A stretch of 64,000 bases of DNA from Brenneria izbisi (GTDB taxonomy: Bacteria > Pseudomonadota > Gammaproteobacteria > Enterobacterales > Enterobacteriaceae). Location: contig NZ_JAMPJU010000012.1 of assembly GCF_025840185.1 (NCBI RefSeq), forward strand, positions 61,281-125,280, given 5' to 3'. Below the pieces are notes generated by a model that was not told where the DNA came from, did no database searches, and was given only the letters and a program-made list of their open reading frames with translations. Shown piece after piece: positions 29,764 through 39,319 of this stretch; within the stretch, counting starts at the first letter, position 1; every line of letters starts with the position of its first letter. The position numbers and the translations under genes are program-made.

Positions 29764-30888
29764 ATGTTTAAAAAACCTTTCACATCGTTGTTGCTGGCCA
29801 CGGCGCTATGCGTTTCATTCGCCAGTTACGCCACTCAGTATCCTTTAACCGTCACCGATATGGATGGACGGCAAGTCGAAGTAAAACAGCGTCCTCAGCG
29901 TATCGTGATACAAGACGGGCGGGACATCATGACCCTGGCGCTGTTGGATCGGGAGAATCCGTTTCAACGTCTGGTCGCCTGGAACAACATTCCCAAAAAA
30001 TCCGATATCGCGACCTGGAACATGCTGAAAGGCAAATGGCCGCAGGCTGAAAACGTGCTGGATATGAAATCCGGCGATAACGGCGCGATTGAACTGGAAA
30101 CCTTACTGTCCAAACAACCGGATTTGATGGTGGCGCAATTACGCGCTAAGCCGTCACTGACTGATAACGGCGTGTTGGATAAACTCAAGGCGCTCAGTAT
30201 TCCGGTCATCTTTATCGACTCAGAAGTTAATCCGATGAAAAATACCGCGGATAGCGTCGATTTGCTGGGCAAAGTATTGGATAAAGAAGACAACGCCAAA
30301 GCCTACACCACATTCTATCGCCAGCATCTGGCCGCTATTCAGCAGAAAACCGCAACGCTTACCAAAAAAGCCAATGTATTTGTTGAAGCCTGGGCCGGAC
30401 GCTCGGAAAGTTGCTGCTTCAGCCATGCGCACAACGGTTGGGGCGGCATGGTCGAAGCGGTGGGCGCCAATAATATTGGTTCAGAACTACTGCCAGGCGC
30501 CAACGGCTATGTTTCGCTGGAAAAACTCATCAGCATGAAACCCGACGTTTACATCATGACCGGCGCCAAACGCAACTCCAGCACCAGCATTACGCTGCCG
30601 CTGGGCTACAATGCCGATAAATCCGACATTGCCGCAAAAACACAGAAACTGGTGTCTCGCCAGGGGGTGAACCAAATCCCCGCGGTGAAGCAAAAACAGG
30701 TATTTGGCGTCTATCATCCGTTCTACAACCATCCTTACAACATTGTCGGGATGGAATATCTGGCGAAAGCCATTTATCCGCAGACATTCGCCGATCTGAA
30801 TCCTGACGATAGCTATCGTCATATCATCAAAAACTTTACCTCGCTGCCTGATAATGATTTTATCTTTGCCTGGAAAGAAGGTGAGTAA
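29764..30888 (+). CDS. Periplasmic binding protein of a ferric-siderophore-type ABC importer
   Basis: FecB/FhuD-like (class III) substrate-binding protein of 374 residues with a Sec signal (MFKKPFTSLLLATALCVSFASYA, cleavage after SYA). The fold is seen in RIVIQDGRDIMTLALL, the LLSKQPDLMVAQLR segment, a long central helix and the C-terminal SLEKLISMKPDVYIMTG. A Cys pair in AGRSESCCFSHAHNGWGGM is unusual and may form a disulfide or help bind ligand. ATG at 29764 is chosen because AGGAA lies 8 bases upstream; an ATG two codons earlier is too close to it. First gene of a three-gene operon. The ligand (siderophore, heme or citrate complex) cannot be told. Confidence 0.88.
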   Translation: MFKKPFTSLLLATALCVSFASYATQYPLTVTDMDGRQVEVKQRPQRIVIQDGRDIMTLALLDRENPFQRLVAWNNIPKKSDIATWNMLKGKWPQAENVLDMKSGDNGAIELETLLSKQPDLMVAQLRAKPSLTDNGVLDKLKALSIPVIFIDSEVNPMKNTADSVDLLGKVLDKEDNAKAYTTFYRQHLAAIQQKTATLTKKANVFVEAWAGRSESCCFSHAHNGWGGMVEAVGANNIGSELLPGANGYVSLEKLISMKPDVYIMTGAKRNSSTSITLPLGYNADKSDIAAKTQKLVSRQGVNQIPAVKQKQVFGVYHPFYNHPYNIVGMEYLAKAIYPQTFADLNPDDSYRHIIKNFTSLPDNDFIFAWKEGE

Positions 30889-30894
30889 GCATTA

Positions 30895-31965
30895 ATGAGT
30901 ACAACCACTGAACCTACCGCTCTGGATGACAGCGCTGTAATGGACAACTATCGCGGCATCATCCGACGCCGCGTGAGTATCATGACAATGCTGCTGCTGG
31001 TAATCATCGGCTCGCTATTGCTGGATTTCACGATGGGTCCCTCAGGGTTGAAGCTGGATGCGCTCTGGCAGGCGCTGACCGATCCGGCCAGCGTGGATGC
31101 CGGGACGCGCGTTATCGTCTGGGATATTCGCCTGCCTTACGCGCTGATGGCGGTGGTTGTCGGCATGGCGCTGGGGCTGGCCGGGGCGGAGATGCAAACC
31201 ATCCTGAATAATCCGCTGGCCAGCCCGTTTACGCTGGGCGTTTCCTCTGCCGCAGCGTTCGGCGCGGCGCTGGCCATCGTATTAGGAATTGGCTTCCCCG
31301 GTATTCCCGATCAGTGGTTTATCTCCGCCAATGCGTTTCTGTTCGCCCTGCTCGCCGCCCTACTGCTTGACGCTATCACCCGCTGGACGCAGGTCGCCAC
31401 GTCCGGTGTGGTGCTGTTCGGTATCGCACTGGTGTTCACGTTCAATGCGTTGGTTTCCATGCTTCAGTTCGTTGCCAACGAAGATACGCTGCAAGGTCTG
31501 GTGTTCTGGACGATGGGCAGTCTGGCGCGGGCATCGTGGGAGAAGCTGGGCATCCTGTTGCTGGTGCTCGTCGTGGTCATGCCGCTGTCGCTGATGAGTT
31601 CGTGGAAACTCACCGCCTTGCGATTAGGTGAAGATCGCGCCGTCAGCTTTGGCATCAACGTGCGGCGTTTGCGTTTGGCGAGCTTGCTGCGCATCAGCAT
31701 TCTGTCGGCTATCTCAGTGGCGTTTGTCGGCCCCATCGGGTTTATCGGTCTGGTCGCGCCGCACATTGCGCGCATGATATTTGGTGAAGATCATCGCTTT
31801 TACCTGCCAGCGAGCGCGCTGACCGGCGCGTTGGTGCTGTCGCTGGCCTCTGTCGCCTCGAAGAACCTGATCCCCGGCGTGATCATTCCGGTCGGTATCG
31901 TCACCTCACTGGTCGGGGTGCCGTTCTTCCTGAGTATTATTCTGCGCCATAGGGGAAATGTATGA
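30895..31965 (+). CDS. FecCD-family iron-transport permease
   Basis: Inner-membrane permease of 356 residues with about ten membrane segments. FecCD hallmarks are IRLPYALMAVVVGMALGLAGAEMQTILNNPLASPFTLGVSSAAAFGAALA and the C-terminal coupling region GFIGLVAPHIARMIFGEDHR. A single permease gene implies a homodimer, as for BtuC. It begins 6 bp after the binding-protein gene and overlaps the ATPase gene by ATGA. Confidence 0.93.
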   Translation: MSTTTEPTALDDSAVMDNYRGIIRRRVSIMTMLLLVIIGSLLLDFTMGPSGLKLDALWQALTDPASVDAGTRVIVWDIRLPYALMAVVVGMALGLAGAEMQTILNNPLASPFTLGVSSAAAFGAALAIVLGIGFPGIPDQWFISANAFLFALLAALLLDAITRWTQVATSGVVLFGIALVFTFNALVSMLQFVANEDTLQGLVFWTMGSLARASWEKLGILLLVLVVVMPLSLMSSWKLTALRLGEDRAVSFGINVRRLRLASLLRISILSAISVAFVGPIGFIGLVAPHIARMIFGEDHRFYLPASALTGALVLSLASVASKNLIPGVIIPVGIVTSLVGVPFFLSIILRHRGNV

Positions 31966-32753
31966 GCCAGCAAGGATTACGACTTTCGCACTTTCGCGCG
32001 GGCTATCCTAAACATCAGGTTATTCGCGATCTGTCAGTTCCACTGTTGCCTCGCGGGAAAATCACCATTCTGCTGGGTCCCAACGGCAGCGGTAAATCGA
32101 CCTTGCTGCGCGCGATGGCCGGGCTGAATCCGTGCGAAGGCGAACTGTGGCTGGATGACAGCAACCTGATGCAGTTGCCTTTCGCGCAACGGGCCGAAAA
32201 AGTGGTTTATCTGCCGCAATCGCTGCCAGCGGGCGTACATCTGCATGTACTGGAATCGATTATCGTCGCGCAGCGCGCCTCCGGCGGCCTGCATACCGCG
32301 GTTCAGCAGGCCGAAGTCATGACACTGTTACGACAACTGGGTATTGAACATCTGGCCTTGAGCTACCTTGATCAGCTGTCCGGCGGACAAAAGCAGCTGG
32401 TGGGACTGGCGCAATCGTTGATTCGTCAACCCTCGTTATTGCTACTGGATGAACCGCTCAGCGCGTTGGATCTCAACTACCAGTTCCATGTGATGGATCT
32501 GGTGCGCAAGGAAACCCGTAAGCGGAATATCATTACCGTTGTCGTGGTGCATGACATCAACATCGCGTTACGTCACGGCGATCATGTCTTGATGCTGCAA
32601 AACGGCAACCTGATCGCGGACGGCGCTCCCGCCGACGTGATCAGCCCGGAAAGCCTGTCTGCGGTTTACGGCGTGCGAGGACGCATCGAGCGCTGCTCGC
32701 AGGGCGTCGCGCAGGTGATTATCGATGGGCTGGTCAGCGAACCCACGACGTAG
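31962..32753 (+). CDS. ABC transporter ATP-binding protein, iron-siderophore type
   Basis: ATPase subunit of 263 residues that powers the importer. Walker A is GPNGSGKST, the signature LSGGQKQL, and Walker B LLLLDEPLSALD; the H-loop is VVVHDIN. The start overlaps the permease stop (ATGA), so the two are translationally coupled. No TonB-dependent outer-membrane receptor or siderophore synthesis gene is in the window. Confidence 0.95.
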   Translation: MSQQGLRLSHFRAGYPKHQVIRDLSVPLLPRGKITILLGPNGSGKSTLLRAMAGLNPCEGELWLDDSNLMQLPFAQRAEKVVYLPQSLPAGVHLHVLESIIVAQRASGGLHTAVQQAEVMTLLRQLGIEHLALSYLDQLSGGQKQLVGLAQSLIRQPSLLLLDEPLSALDLNYQFHVMDLVRKETRKRNIITVVVVHDINIALRHGDHVLMLQNGNLIADGAPADVISPESLSAVYGVRGRIERCSQGVAQVIIDGLVSEPTT

Positions 32754-32807
32754 TACACATAACGTATACAAACAAAAATAGATCGCGTTTATGGACGTCC
32801 CCCTGTT

Positions 32808-33956
32808 TCAGGTGGTGCTGTGGCTGAGAGTGGGACGAATAAACAACGCCGGAACAGCCAACAGCGCCATCACCCAGAATGTTCCTCCCTGCAAAGACTC
32901 AAACAGGAAGCCGGATACCATCGTCATGACGGCAATGCTGCCGCCCATCGCCAGTGAGGAATATACGGCCTGCAAGCGCAGCACGTCGCCGCCGGTGCGC
33001 GCCGCGATAAAACGCATCGCCGCCAGATGACATACAGTGAAGGTCGCGCAATGCAATATCTGCATCACTATCAACCACGGCAGCGCCACGGTCGCGCCCA
33101 TCAATCCCCAGCGCACCACGCCGCACACGGCAGAGAGCAGCAACAGTTGTCTGGCGTTCCAGCGCCCGAACAAACGCTGGCTGAAAATAAAGATGACAAT
33201 CTCCGCTACCACGCCCAATGACCACAAATAGCCGATGATTGAGGCGGAATAGCCGGAATCCAGCCAATAAATCACGCTGAAACCATAATAGGCCGCGTGC
33301 GCGCCCTGCAAAAGCGAAACGCAGACCAGGAAGCGCCATACCGCCGGTTCACTGAGCAGGGCTTTCCACGGCGTCACCGTTGCGGACAAGGTTGAAGCGG
33401 TCGCCGCTTGCGGCATCACGCTGGGGCGCAACAGCAACCCCAGCAACATGGCAAGCAGGCCCGCGCTCAGGATCGCCAGAATTGCCGTATGCCCCCAGAC
33501 CGCCACCAATTCGCCGGTCACCGCGGAGGCAATAACGAAAGCAATCGAACCCCAGACGCGTACCTTGCCGTAATCCATCACAATTTGGCGCTGCCAGGTT
33601 GCGGCCAGCGCATCGGTTAGCGGCACCAGCGGCGCAAAAAACAGGTTGAAACCGATCATGACCAACATCAGCCATAGCCAGGCATTGCCCAGCCAGAACC
33701 CGACGAAAAACGCCAACGCCGCCAGCGCCAACGCTCGCAGCGCCGTAATCAGCTTCGACGGATCTTTGACGCTGGGTGTAATCACCAGACTGCCGACAAA
33801 ACGAGCGACCAGCCCTGCTCCCAGCAATATGCCAATCGACTCCGCGGACAAGCCTTCGCCTTTTAACCACCTGCCCCAGAACGGCAGAAAAATGCCATAA
33901 CAAAAAAAGTAGGTGAAATAACTTAACGCCAGCCAACGCGTTGATTGCAGAACCAT
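32808..33956 (-). CDS. hcaT: MFS transporter HcaT (3-phenylpropionate family)
   Basis: Inner-membrane proton-driven transporter of 382 residues and about twelve membrane segments, closely matching E. coli HcaT: MVLQSTRWLALSYFTYFFCYGIFLPFWGRWLKG at the N-terminus, MIGFNLFFAPLVPLTDALAATWQ and LLQGAHAAYYGFSVIYW within. E. coli HcaT is proposed to import 3-phenylpropionate. The hca dioxygenase genes and hcaR that follow it in E. coli are missing, so it is an orphan here. Convergent with the iron ABC operon. Confidence 0.93.
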   Translation of the reverse strand: MVLQSTRWLALSYFTYFFCYGIFLPFWGRWLKGEGLSAESIGILLGAGLVARFVGSLVITPSVKDPSKLITALRALALAALAFFVGFWLGNAWLWLMLVMIGFNLFFAPLVPLTDALAATWQRQIVMDYGKVRVWGSIAFVIASAVTGELVAVWGHTAILAILSAGLLAMLLGLLLRPSVMPQAATASTLSATVTPWKALLSEPAVWRFLVCVSLLQGAHAAYYGFSVIYWLDSGYSASIIGYLWSLGVVAEIVIFIFSQRLFGRWNARQLLLLSAVCGVVRWGLMGATVALPWLIVMQILHCATFTVCHLAAMRFIAARTGGDVLRLQAVYSSLAMGGSIAVMTMVSGFLFESLQGGTFWVMALLAVPALFIRPTLSHSTT

Positions 33957-34060
33957 GACGCCTCCCCTTTCCCGCAGGCTACTCTGGCAGAGTACATACG
34001 CTGGCGCAACGCGTTATTCATCCTTCAATGACCGCGCTAACGGGATTGATAAAAATGATG

Positions 34061-34086
34061 AAAAACGCCAGCACGTTGGCTGGCGT
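34061..34086 (-). terminator. glyA terminator
   Basis: ACGCCAGC (34065-34072) and GCTGGCGT (34079-34086) form an 8-bp stem, followed on the minus strand by TTTTTCATC. It ends the glyA transcript. Confidence 0.85.
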
Positions 34087-34144
34087 CTGGAAGAAAGCCA
34101 AAACACTTTCTCAGCTAAAAACGATATCAGGGGCAAGATTGAGA

Positions 34145-35398
34145 TTAAGCGTAAACCGGGAAACGGGCGCAGACATCCAGCACTTTTTGTTTAACGCGCT
34201 CAATCGTGGCTTCGTCGTTGATGTTATCCAGCACATCACAGATCCAACCAGCCAGTTCACGCACTTCCGCTTCTTTAAAACCTCGGCGCGTGGCGGCTGG
34301 CGTACCGATACGTACGCCAGAAGTCACGAACGGACTCTTCGGATCGTTAGGCACGCTGTTTTTATTAACCGTGATATTGGCACGGCCCAATGCGGCGTCC
34401 GCTTCTTTACCGGTGATATTTTTGCTCACCAGATCCAACAGGAACAAGTGGTTGCTGGTGCCGCCGGAAACCACGTTATAACCACGCGACAGGAATACCT
34501 CGACCATCGCTTTGGCGTTTTTCGCCACTTGCTGCTGGTAAACCTTGAATTCAGGCTCCATCGCTTCTTTCAGCGCGACGGCTTTACCGGCGATAACATG
34601 CATCAGCGGGCCGCCCTGACCACCAGGGAATACCGCGGAGTTCAGTTTTTTATACAGTTCCTCGTCGCCGCCTTGCGCCAGAATCAGACCACCGCGCGGG
34701 CCTGCCAACGTTTTGTGGGTGGTGGTGGTCACGATGTGGGCATGAGGAACCGGATTCGGGTACACGTCTGCGGCAACCAGACCGGCGACGTGCGCCATAT
34801 CAACAAACAGATAAGCGCCGATGCTGTCGGCGATTTCACGCATTTTTGCCCAGTCCACCACACCAGAGTAAGCAGAGAAACCGCCAATGATCATTTTTGG
34901 CTTGTGGGTGCGGGCCAGTTGCGCCATTTCTTCGTAATCGATCTTGCCGCTTTCATCAATGCCGTAAGGGATCACGTTGTAGAGTTTACCAGACAGGTTA
35001 ACCGGGGAACCGTGAGTCAGGTGGCCGCCGTGCGCCAGGTTCATACCCAGAATGGTATCGCCCGGCTGCAACAGCGCGGTATAGACGGCAAAGTTAGCCT
35101 GAGAACCAGAGTGAGGCTGGACATTGGCATAATCCGCGCCGAACAGCGCTTTGGCGCGATCGATAGCCAGTTGCTCAACCACATCCACATACTCGCAACC
35201 GCCGTAATAGCGTTTACCCGGATAGCCTTCAGCATATTTGTTAGTGAGTTGAGAACCTTGCGCCTGCATGACGCGCGGGCTGGTATAGTTTTCGGACGCA
35301 ATCAGTTCAATATGCTCTTCCTGACGCACCACTTCCTGCTCCATTGCTTGCCACAGTTCGGCATCATAATCGGCAATGTTCATTTCACGCTTTAACAT
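34145..35398 (-). CDS. glyA: Serine hydroxymethyltransferase
   Basis: PLP enzyme that turns serine and tetrahydrofolate into glycine and methylene-THF, the main one-carbon source. The 417 residues equal E. coli; the PLP-lysine motif is [17 protein letters not shown] at 35398 ([22 protein letters not shown]) has CAGGAG 7 bases upstream; an ATG two codons earlier is less likely. Upstream lies a long control region with a PurR-type box. In E. coli the divergent neighbour is hmp; here it is a pectin acetylesterase gene. Confidence 0.98.
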   Translation of the reverse strand: MLKREMNIADYDAELWQAMEQEVVRQEEHIELIASENYTSPRVMQAQGSQLTNKYAEGYPGKRYYGGCEYVDVVEQLAIDRAKALFGADYANVQPHSGSQANFAVYTALLQPGDTILGMNLAHGGHLTHGSPVNLSGKLYNVIPYGIDESGKIDYEEMAQLARTHKPKMIIGGFSAYSGVVDWAKMREIADSIGAYLFVDMAHVAGLVAADVYPNPVPHAHIVTTTTHKTLAGPRGGLILAQGGDEELYKKLNSAVFPGGQGGPLMHVIAGKAVALKEAMEPEFKVYQQQVAKNAKAMVEVFLSRGYNVVSGGTSNHLFLLDLVSKNITGKEADAALGRANITVNKNSVPNDPKSPFVTSGVRIGTPAATRRGFKEAEVRELAGWICDVLDNINDEATIERVKQKVLDVCARFPVYA

Positions 35399-35783
35399 CC
35401 GCATCTCCTGACTCAGCTAACTTAAATATACTGGGAAACAATCACCCGTTTGGGTACTGGCCTATAGTGTAAACCGTTTATTGCTGTTGAAGATAGGCCT
35501 TGACAGAGGTTTTTACGCAAACGATTAGCCACAGGCGGCACAAGGCTTGAGAGGATTTATGACCCGCAACGGGAAGCAGAGATTTCTTCATTTCAAGCTG
35601 TATGTTTTTCATATTGACTCGTCAGCCCGCATTTTCCGACCATGCCGTTGCAGATGAGTAAAAAATAAAAAACAGCACTTTTTAAATGACTGAATCTATA
35701 AAAATCCACGCGATCTGTTCGACAATAGGCGCAACCCGTTTTCAACACTTTTTCCACTCATACGACAAGGGATATGTTTAACC
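35399..35783. promoter_or_regulatory. glyA / pectin acetylesterase divergent region, with PurR-type box at 35515-35530
   Basis: These 385 bp hold no convincing gene. ACGCAAACGATTAGCC (35515-35530) keeps the left half of the PurR operator ACGCAAACGTTTGCGT intact and part of the right half, about 117 bp before glyA; PurR control of glyA is known in E. coli. The part next to the esterase gene is AT-rich, with A-tract sequence around 35659-35690. No good KdgR or CRP site was seen. Confidence 0.5.
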
Positions 35784-37448
35784 ATGCTAAAACGTTTTTC
35801 CACGGAGATGGCCTGCGCCATCCTGTTTTCCTCTCCCTGGATGATGGTCCACGCCAAATTACCCGATGCCGCCCGTCACGCCAACCCGTCCGCCGACATT
35901 GCGGCCATGCCCAGCGCCAGTCTGGGCGAAAACACCACCCTCATGGGCCGTCTGACGCACCGTGAAATCCATCTCCCCGCCACCATCATTATCCGGGATC
36001 AGCAAGGGCAGCGCAGGCAAACGCAAACGGATGAGCAAGGGAATTATCACCTCGACGTTTCAATGTTAACGGCCCCATTGCGGCTGTCGGCCATCGAATC
36101 CGGCGGCAATAATTGCTTGATTAATTACCTTCCACGAGCGATCTGTCTGACAGCATTGGCGCCATCATTACAATCGGGCAAAGAGAATATCGTCAACATC
36201 AATCCGTTAACCGATCGTATCCTTTCCGATGTCGCCGTCGCAGCAGGCTATATCGGACCGCAACAACTGGCTGATGATGGCGCGTCGCCGACACTGGATA
36301 CCGCGGCATGGGAAAAGGCTTACGACGTTTTTCACGCCGGGTTTAACGCGGCATTGAAGCAGGCGGGTATCGCCGCCCCCGCACGATTTGATCCGATGAC
36401 CTATCCATCCACCCAGCAGGAAGCCCTGACCAATATCATCAAGGTCATTAATCATAACCGTAATTATGACAACAACACCGGTTATTCCGGGCATACGGTG
36501 CTGACCGATAGCAATTTTCGCCCGATCGTCGGTCTGAACGCTCAGGGCAATTATGAACCATTGGATTACAAGTTCGCCCGCCAGCGTCTGGATGAGATGC
36601 AAAAGGCCAAAATCCGTATTTTTATCGTTGGCGATTCTACTGCGGCAACCTATGAAAAAGCCCGTTTCCCGCGCATGGGCTGGGGACAGGTTTTCGAACA
36701 ACAGTTCAGAAAGAATAGCGGGGTAAAAATCGTCAATGCCGCCCGCTCTGGTCGCAGTTCACGCGATTATTTCCATGAAGGCTGGTTCCGCCAGATACAA
36801 CCGCTGATGAAAGCGGGTGATTTCCTGTTCATCCAAATGGGACATAACGACCAAAACTGCAACAGCGCCAGACCGGTACGCGGCGCTGCCGATGTCGCCA
36901 ACCTGTGCACCTATCCCAACAATGCGCAAGGTGAACGTCAGGCTACGCATGGTAAACCGGATATGTCATTCCAGACATCACTGGAACGTTACCTCAATTT
37001 TGCCCGCCAGTATCAAATGACGCCCGTACTGCTGACCCCCACCGCGCGTGTACGCACGGCGGAGGGTAAAAAAGGCATACCCGCGGTACACAGCCACTTT
37101 ACGCGGCAAAATAGCGAAGGCGGATATGCCTTTGTCGGCGACTACAGCCAAACCATCAAAAACACGGCAACGGCCAATAACGTCATTCTGCTGGATATCG
37201 AACCCGCCACGCTTGCGCTGGCGAACCAGGGAGGCAGTAATCACTGGAAACAATACTGGCTGGCGGCGGACCCGAAGAAATATCCTTTCTATCGCAATCA
37301 GACGGGCAGCCTGACCACCCCGGATACCACGCACTTCCAGAAAAAAGGGGCGATCGCCGTTGCGAAAATCGTCGCCGAAGCCATTCGGCAAGCACCTGAG
37401 TTGCAAACGCTGGCCGACAACCTGGTCAGCGAACACCAGTCAAAATAA
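35784..37448 (+). CDS. Pectin acetylesterase, PaeY-like (SGNH hydrolase)
   Basis: Exported esterase expected to remove acetyl groups from pectin or rhamnogalacturonan, opening it to pectate lyases. The 554 residues start with a signal peptide (MLKRFSTEMACAILFSSPWMMVHA, cleavage near 24). An N-terminal part (about 30-270) includes a carboxypeptidase-regulatory-like beta fold (ATIIIRDQQGQRRQTQTDEQ). The catalytic SGNH domain follows with G283-D284-S285, the GHND block and the terminal DTTH. Dickeya PaeY has nearly the same length and signal and is likewise related to fungal rhamnogalacturonan acetylesterase. In Dickeya paeY sits in the pelADE-pemA cluster; here it is alone next to glyA. Specificity is inferred. 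Confidence 0.78.
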   Translation: MLKRFSTEMACAILFSSPWMMVHAKLPDAARHANPSADIAAMPSASLGENTTLMGRLTHREIHLPATIIIRDQQGQRRQTQTDEQGNYHLDVSMLTAPLRLSAIESGGNNCLINYLPRAICLTALAPSLQSGKENIVNINPLTDRILSDVAVAAGYIGPQQLADDGASPTLDTAAWEKAYDVFHAGFNAALKQAGIAAPARFDPMTYPSTQQEALTNIIKVINHNRNYDNNTGYSGHTVLTDSNFRPIVGLNAQGNYEPLDYKFARQRLDEMQKAKIRIFIVGDSTAATYEKARFPRMGWGQVFEQQFRKNSGVKIVNAARSGRSSRDYFHEGWFRQIQPLMKAGDFLFIQMGHNDQNCNSARPVRGAADVANLCTYPNNAQGERQATHGKPDMSFQTSLERYLNFARQYQMTPVLLTPTARVRTAEGKKGIPAVHSHFTRQNSEGGYAFVGDYSQTIKNTATANNVILLDIEPATLALANQGGSNHWKQYWLAADPKKYPFYRNQTGSLTTPDTTHFQKKGAIAVAKIVAEAIRQAPELQTLADNLVSEHQSK

Positions 37449-37450
37449 GG

Positions 37451-37484
37451 AAACAAACAAGCCAGCCCGAAGAGAACTGGCTTG
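37451..37484 (-). terminator. glnB terminator
   Basis: CAAGCCAG (37458-37465) and CTGGCTTG (37477-37484) form an 8-bp stem; the minus strand continues TTTGTTTCC. It lies 68 bp past the glnB stop and also just after the esterase stop on the other strand. Confidence 0.7.
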
Positions 37485-37551
37485 CAGACAACGCCGTTGC
37501 AGAAGACGCGCGCGATCAGACGCAACGCGTCGTCAATCCACGTCCCGGTGA

Positions 37552-37902
<351 letters not shown>

Positions 37903-37948
37903 TTATTACCTATGTTGCGGCCAAAGCCGGGCATCAGCGAACAATCAA

Positions 37949-37972
37949 CTTGTCAGATTCCCGTCTGACAAG
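37949..37972 (-). other. Perfect hairpin between glrR and glnB
   Basis: CTTGTCAGA (37949-37957) and TCTGACAAG (37964-37972) form a 9-bp stem with a six-base loop, 10 bp after the glrR stop. The minus strand continues TTGATTGTTCGC, too few U for a clear terminator. It may cut or process the glrR-glnB transcript. Confidence 0.5.
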
Positions 37973-37981
37973 CTATTAGCA

Positions 37982-39319
37982 TTATTCCTTAAAATCGTTA
38001 GCGTCTAACTCATGACGCCCCAACAGTTTATAAAATTCCGTCCGGTTACGACCCGCCATCCGCGCGGCCTGCGTGACATTGCCTTTCGCTATCTGCAACA
38101 GTTTGCGCAAGTAATTCAACTCGAACTGATGGCGAGCCTCGACAAACGTCGGCAACGCCGTATTTTCACCTTCCAGCGCCTGCTCAACCAGCGCTTCACT
38201 GATAACCGGCGCGCTGGTCAACGCCACACACTGTTCAATTACGTTAACCAATTGCCTCACGTTACCCGGCCAACTCGCCGTCATCAACCGTTTCATGGCA
38301 TCCGTTGAGAAAGTGCGCACAAAGGGTTTATGCCGGGTTGCCGACTCACGCAACAGATGATTAGCCAGCAGCGGGATATCCTCAGCCCGTTCATACAGGG
38401 CAGGTAATTTCATATTCACCACATTCAGGCGATAGTACAGATCCTCACGAAACTCGCCTTTCTCCATCGCTTTTGGCAAATCACGGTGAGTCGCGGAAAT
38501 GATCCGCACATTAATATCCAGATCGCGGTTACTGCCCAGCGGACGAACCTTGCGCTCCTGTAGCACACGCAGCAGTTTAACCTGCAACGACAGCGGCATA
38601 TCGCCGATTTCATCCAGAAACAGCGTTCCGCCTTCCGCCGCCTGAAAAAGTCCTTCACGGCTGCTGACGGCGCCCGTAAACGCGCCTTTCGCATGACCGA
38701 ACAGTTCCGACTCAAGCAATGGTTCCGGCAATGCGCCGCAGTTAATGGCGATGAAGGCCTTTTTCGCTCGCGGGCTGGCAGCGTGAATCGCCTGCGCCAG
38801 CACCTCTTTTCCGGTTCCGCTCTGGCCGTTAATCAACACGCTGACATCTGACTGCGCCACCATGCTGGCCTGTTCCAGCAGACGTAGCATCAGCGGGCTG
38901 CGCGTGACGATGTTTTCACGCCAGCTTTCATCGCCCGCTGGCGCGGAAAGCGCCATTGCTTCATCAATCGCCTTATACAACGCATCACGATCAACCGGCT
39001 TGGTAAGAAAACTGAATACGCCTTGTTGCGTTGCCGCCACAGCATCCGGGATCGAACCGTGCGCCGTCAGAATTATGACCGGCATACCGGGTTGATAGCG
39101 CTGAATTTCCGAAAACAGCGCCATGCCGTCCATCTCATCCATGCGCAGATCGCTGATAACCAGATCAAATTGTTCTCTGGTCAGCAGTTTTAACGCTTCA
39201 TGACCGCTTTCCGCCGTCATCACGCCGTAGCCTTCGCTGGTCAGACGCATTCCCAACAGCTTCAATAAGCTGGGATCATCATCCACCAGCAATAAATTCG
39301 CCGGTTTACGGGCTGTCAT
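37982..39319 (-). CDS. glrR: Sigma-54-dependent response regulator GlrR (QseF)
   Basis: NtrC-type activator of the sRNA gene glmY. The 445 residues comprise a receiver domain (phospho-acceptor Asp57 in LVISDLRMD), an AAA+ domain with GQSGTGKE, the sigma-54 contact loop GAFTGA, and [14 protein letters not shown], and a Fis-type helix-turn-helix at the C-terminus ([21 protein letters not shown]). Its start overlaps the qseG stop (ATGA). Three matching TGTC-N10-GACA sites lie upstream of glmY in this window. Confidence 0.97.
   Translation of the reverse strand: MTARKPANLLLVDDDPSLLKLLGMRLTSEGYGVMTAESGHEALKLLTREQFDLVISDLRMDEMDGMALFSEIQRYQPGMPVIILTAHGSIPDAVAATQQGVFSFLTKPVDRDALYKAIDEAMALSAPAGDESWRENIVTRSPLMLRLLEQASMVAQSDVSVLINGQSGTGKEVLAQAIHAASPRAKKAFIAINCGALPEPLLESELFGHAKGAFTGAVSSREGLFQAAEGGTLFLDEIGDMPLSLQVKLLRVLQERKVRPLGSNRDLDINVRIISATHRDLPKAMEKGEFREDLYYRLNVVNMKLPALYERAEDIPLLANHLLRESATRHKPFVRTFSTDAMKRLMTASWPGNVRQLVNVIEQCVALTSAPVISEALVEQALEGENTALPTFVEARHQFELNYLRKLLQIAKGNVTQAARMAGRNRTEFYKLLGRHELDANDFKE

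Noticed and set aside
34028..35395. 455-residue open frame on the plus strand
   Set aside because: Antisense to glyA, which is a full-length match to a known enzyme; no plausible protein features.
35640..35700. A/T-rich stretch tested as a KdgR or CRP site for the pectin acetylesterase
   Set aside because: No segment keeps the GAAAC/GTTTC dyad of KdgR or a TGTGA-N6-TCACA pair.
37949..37972. TGTC...GACA in the glrR-glnB hairpin as a GlrR site
   Set aside because: The spacing is N12, not the N10 seen in the three sites before glmY, and the position is downstream of the genes.
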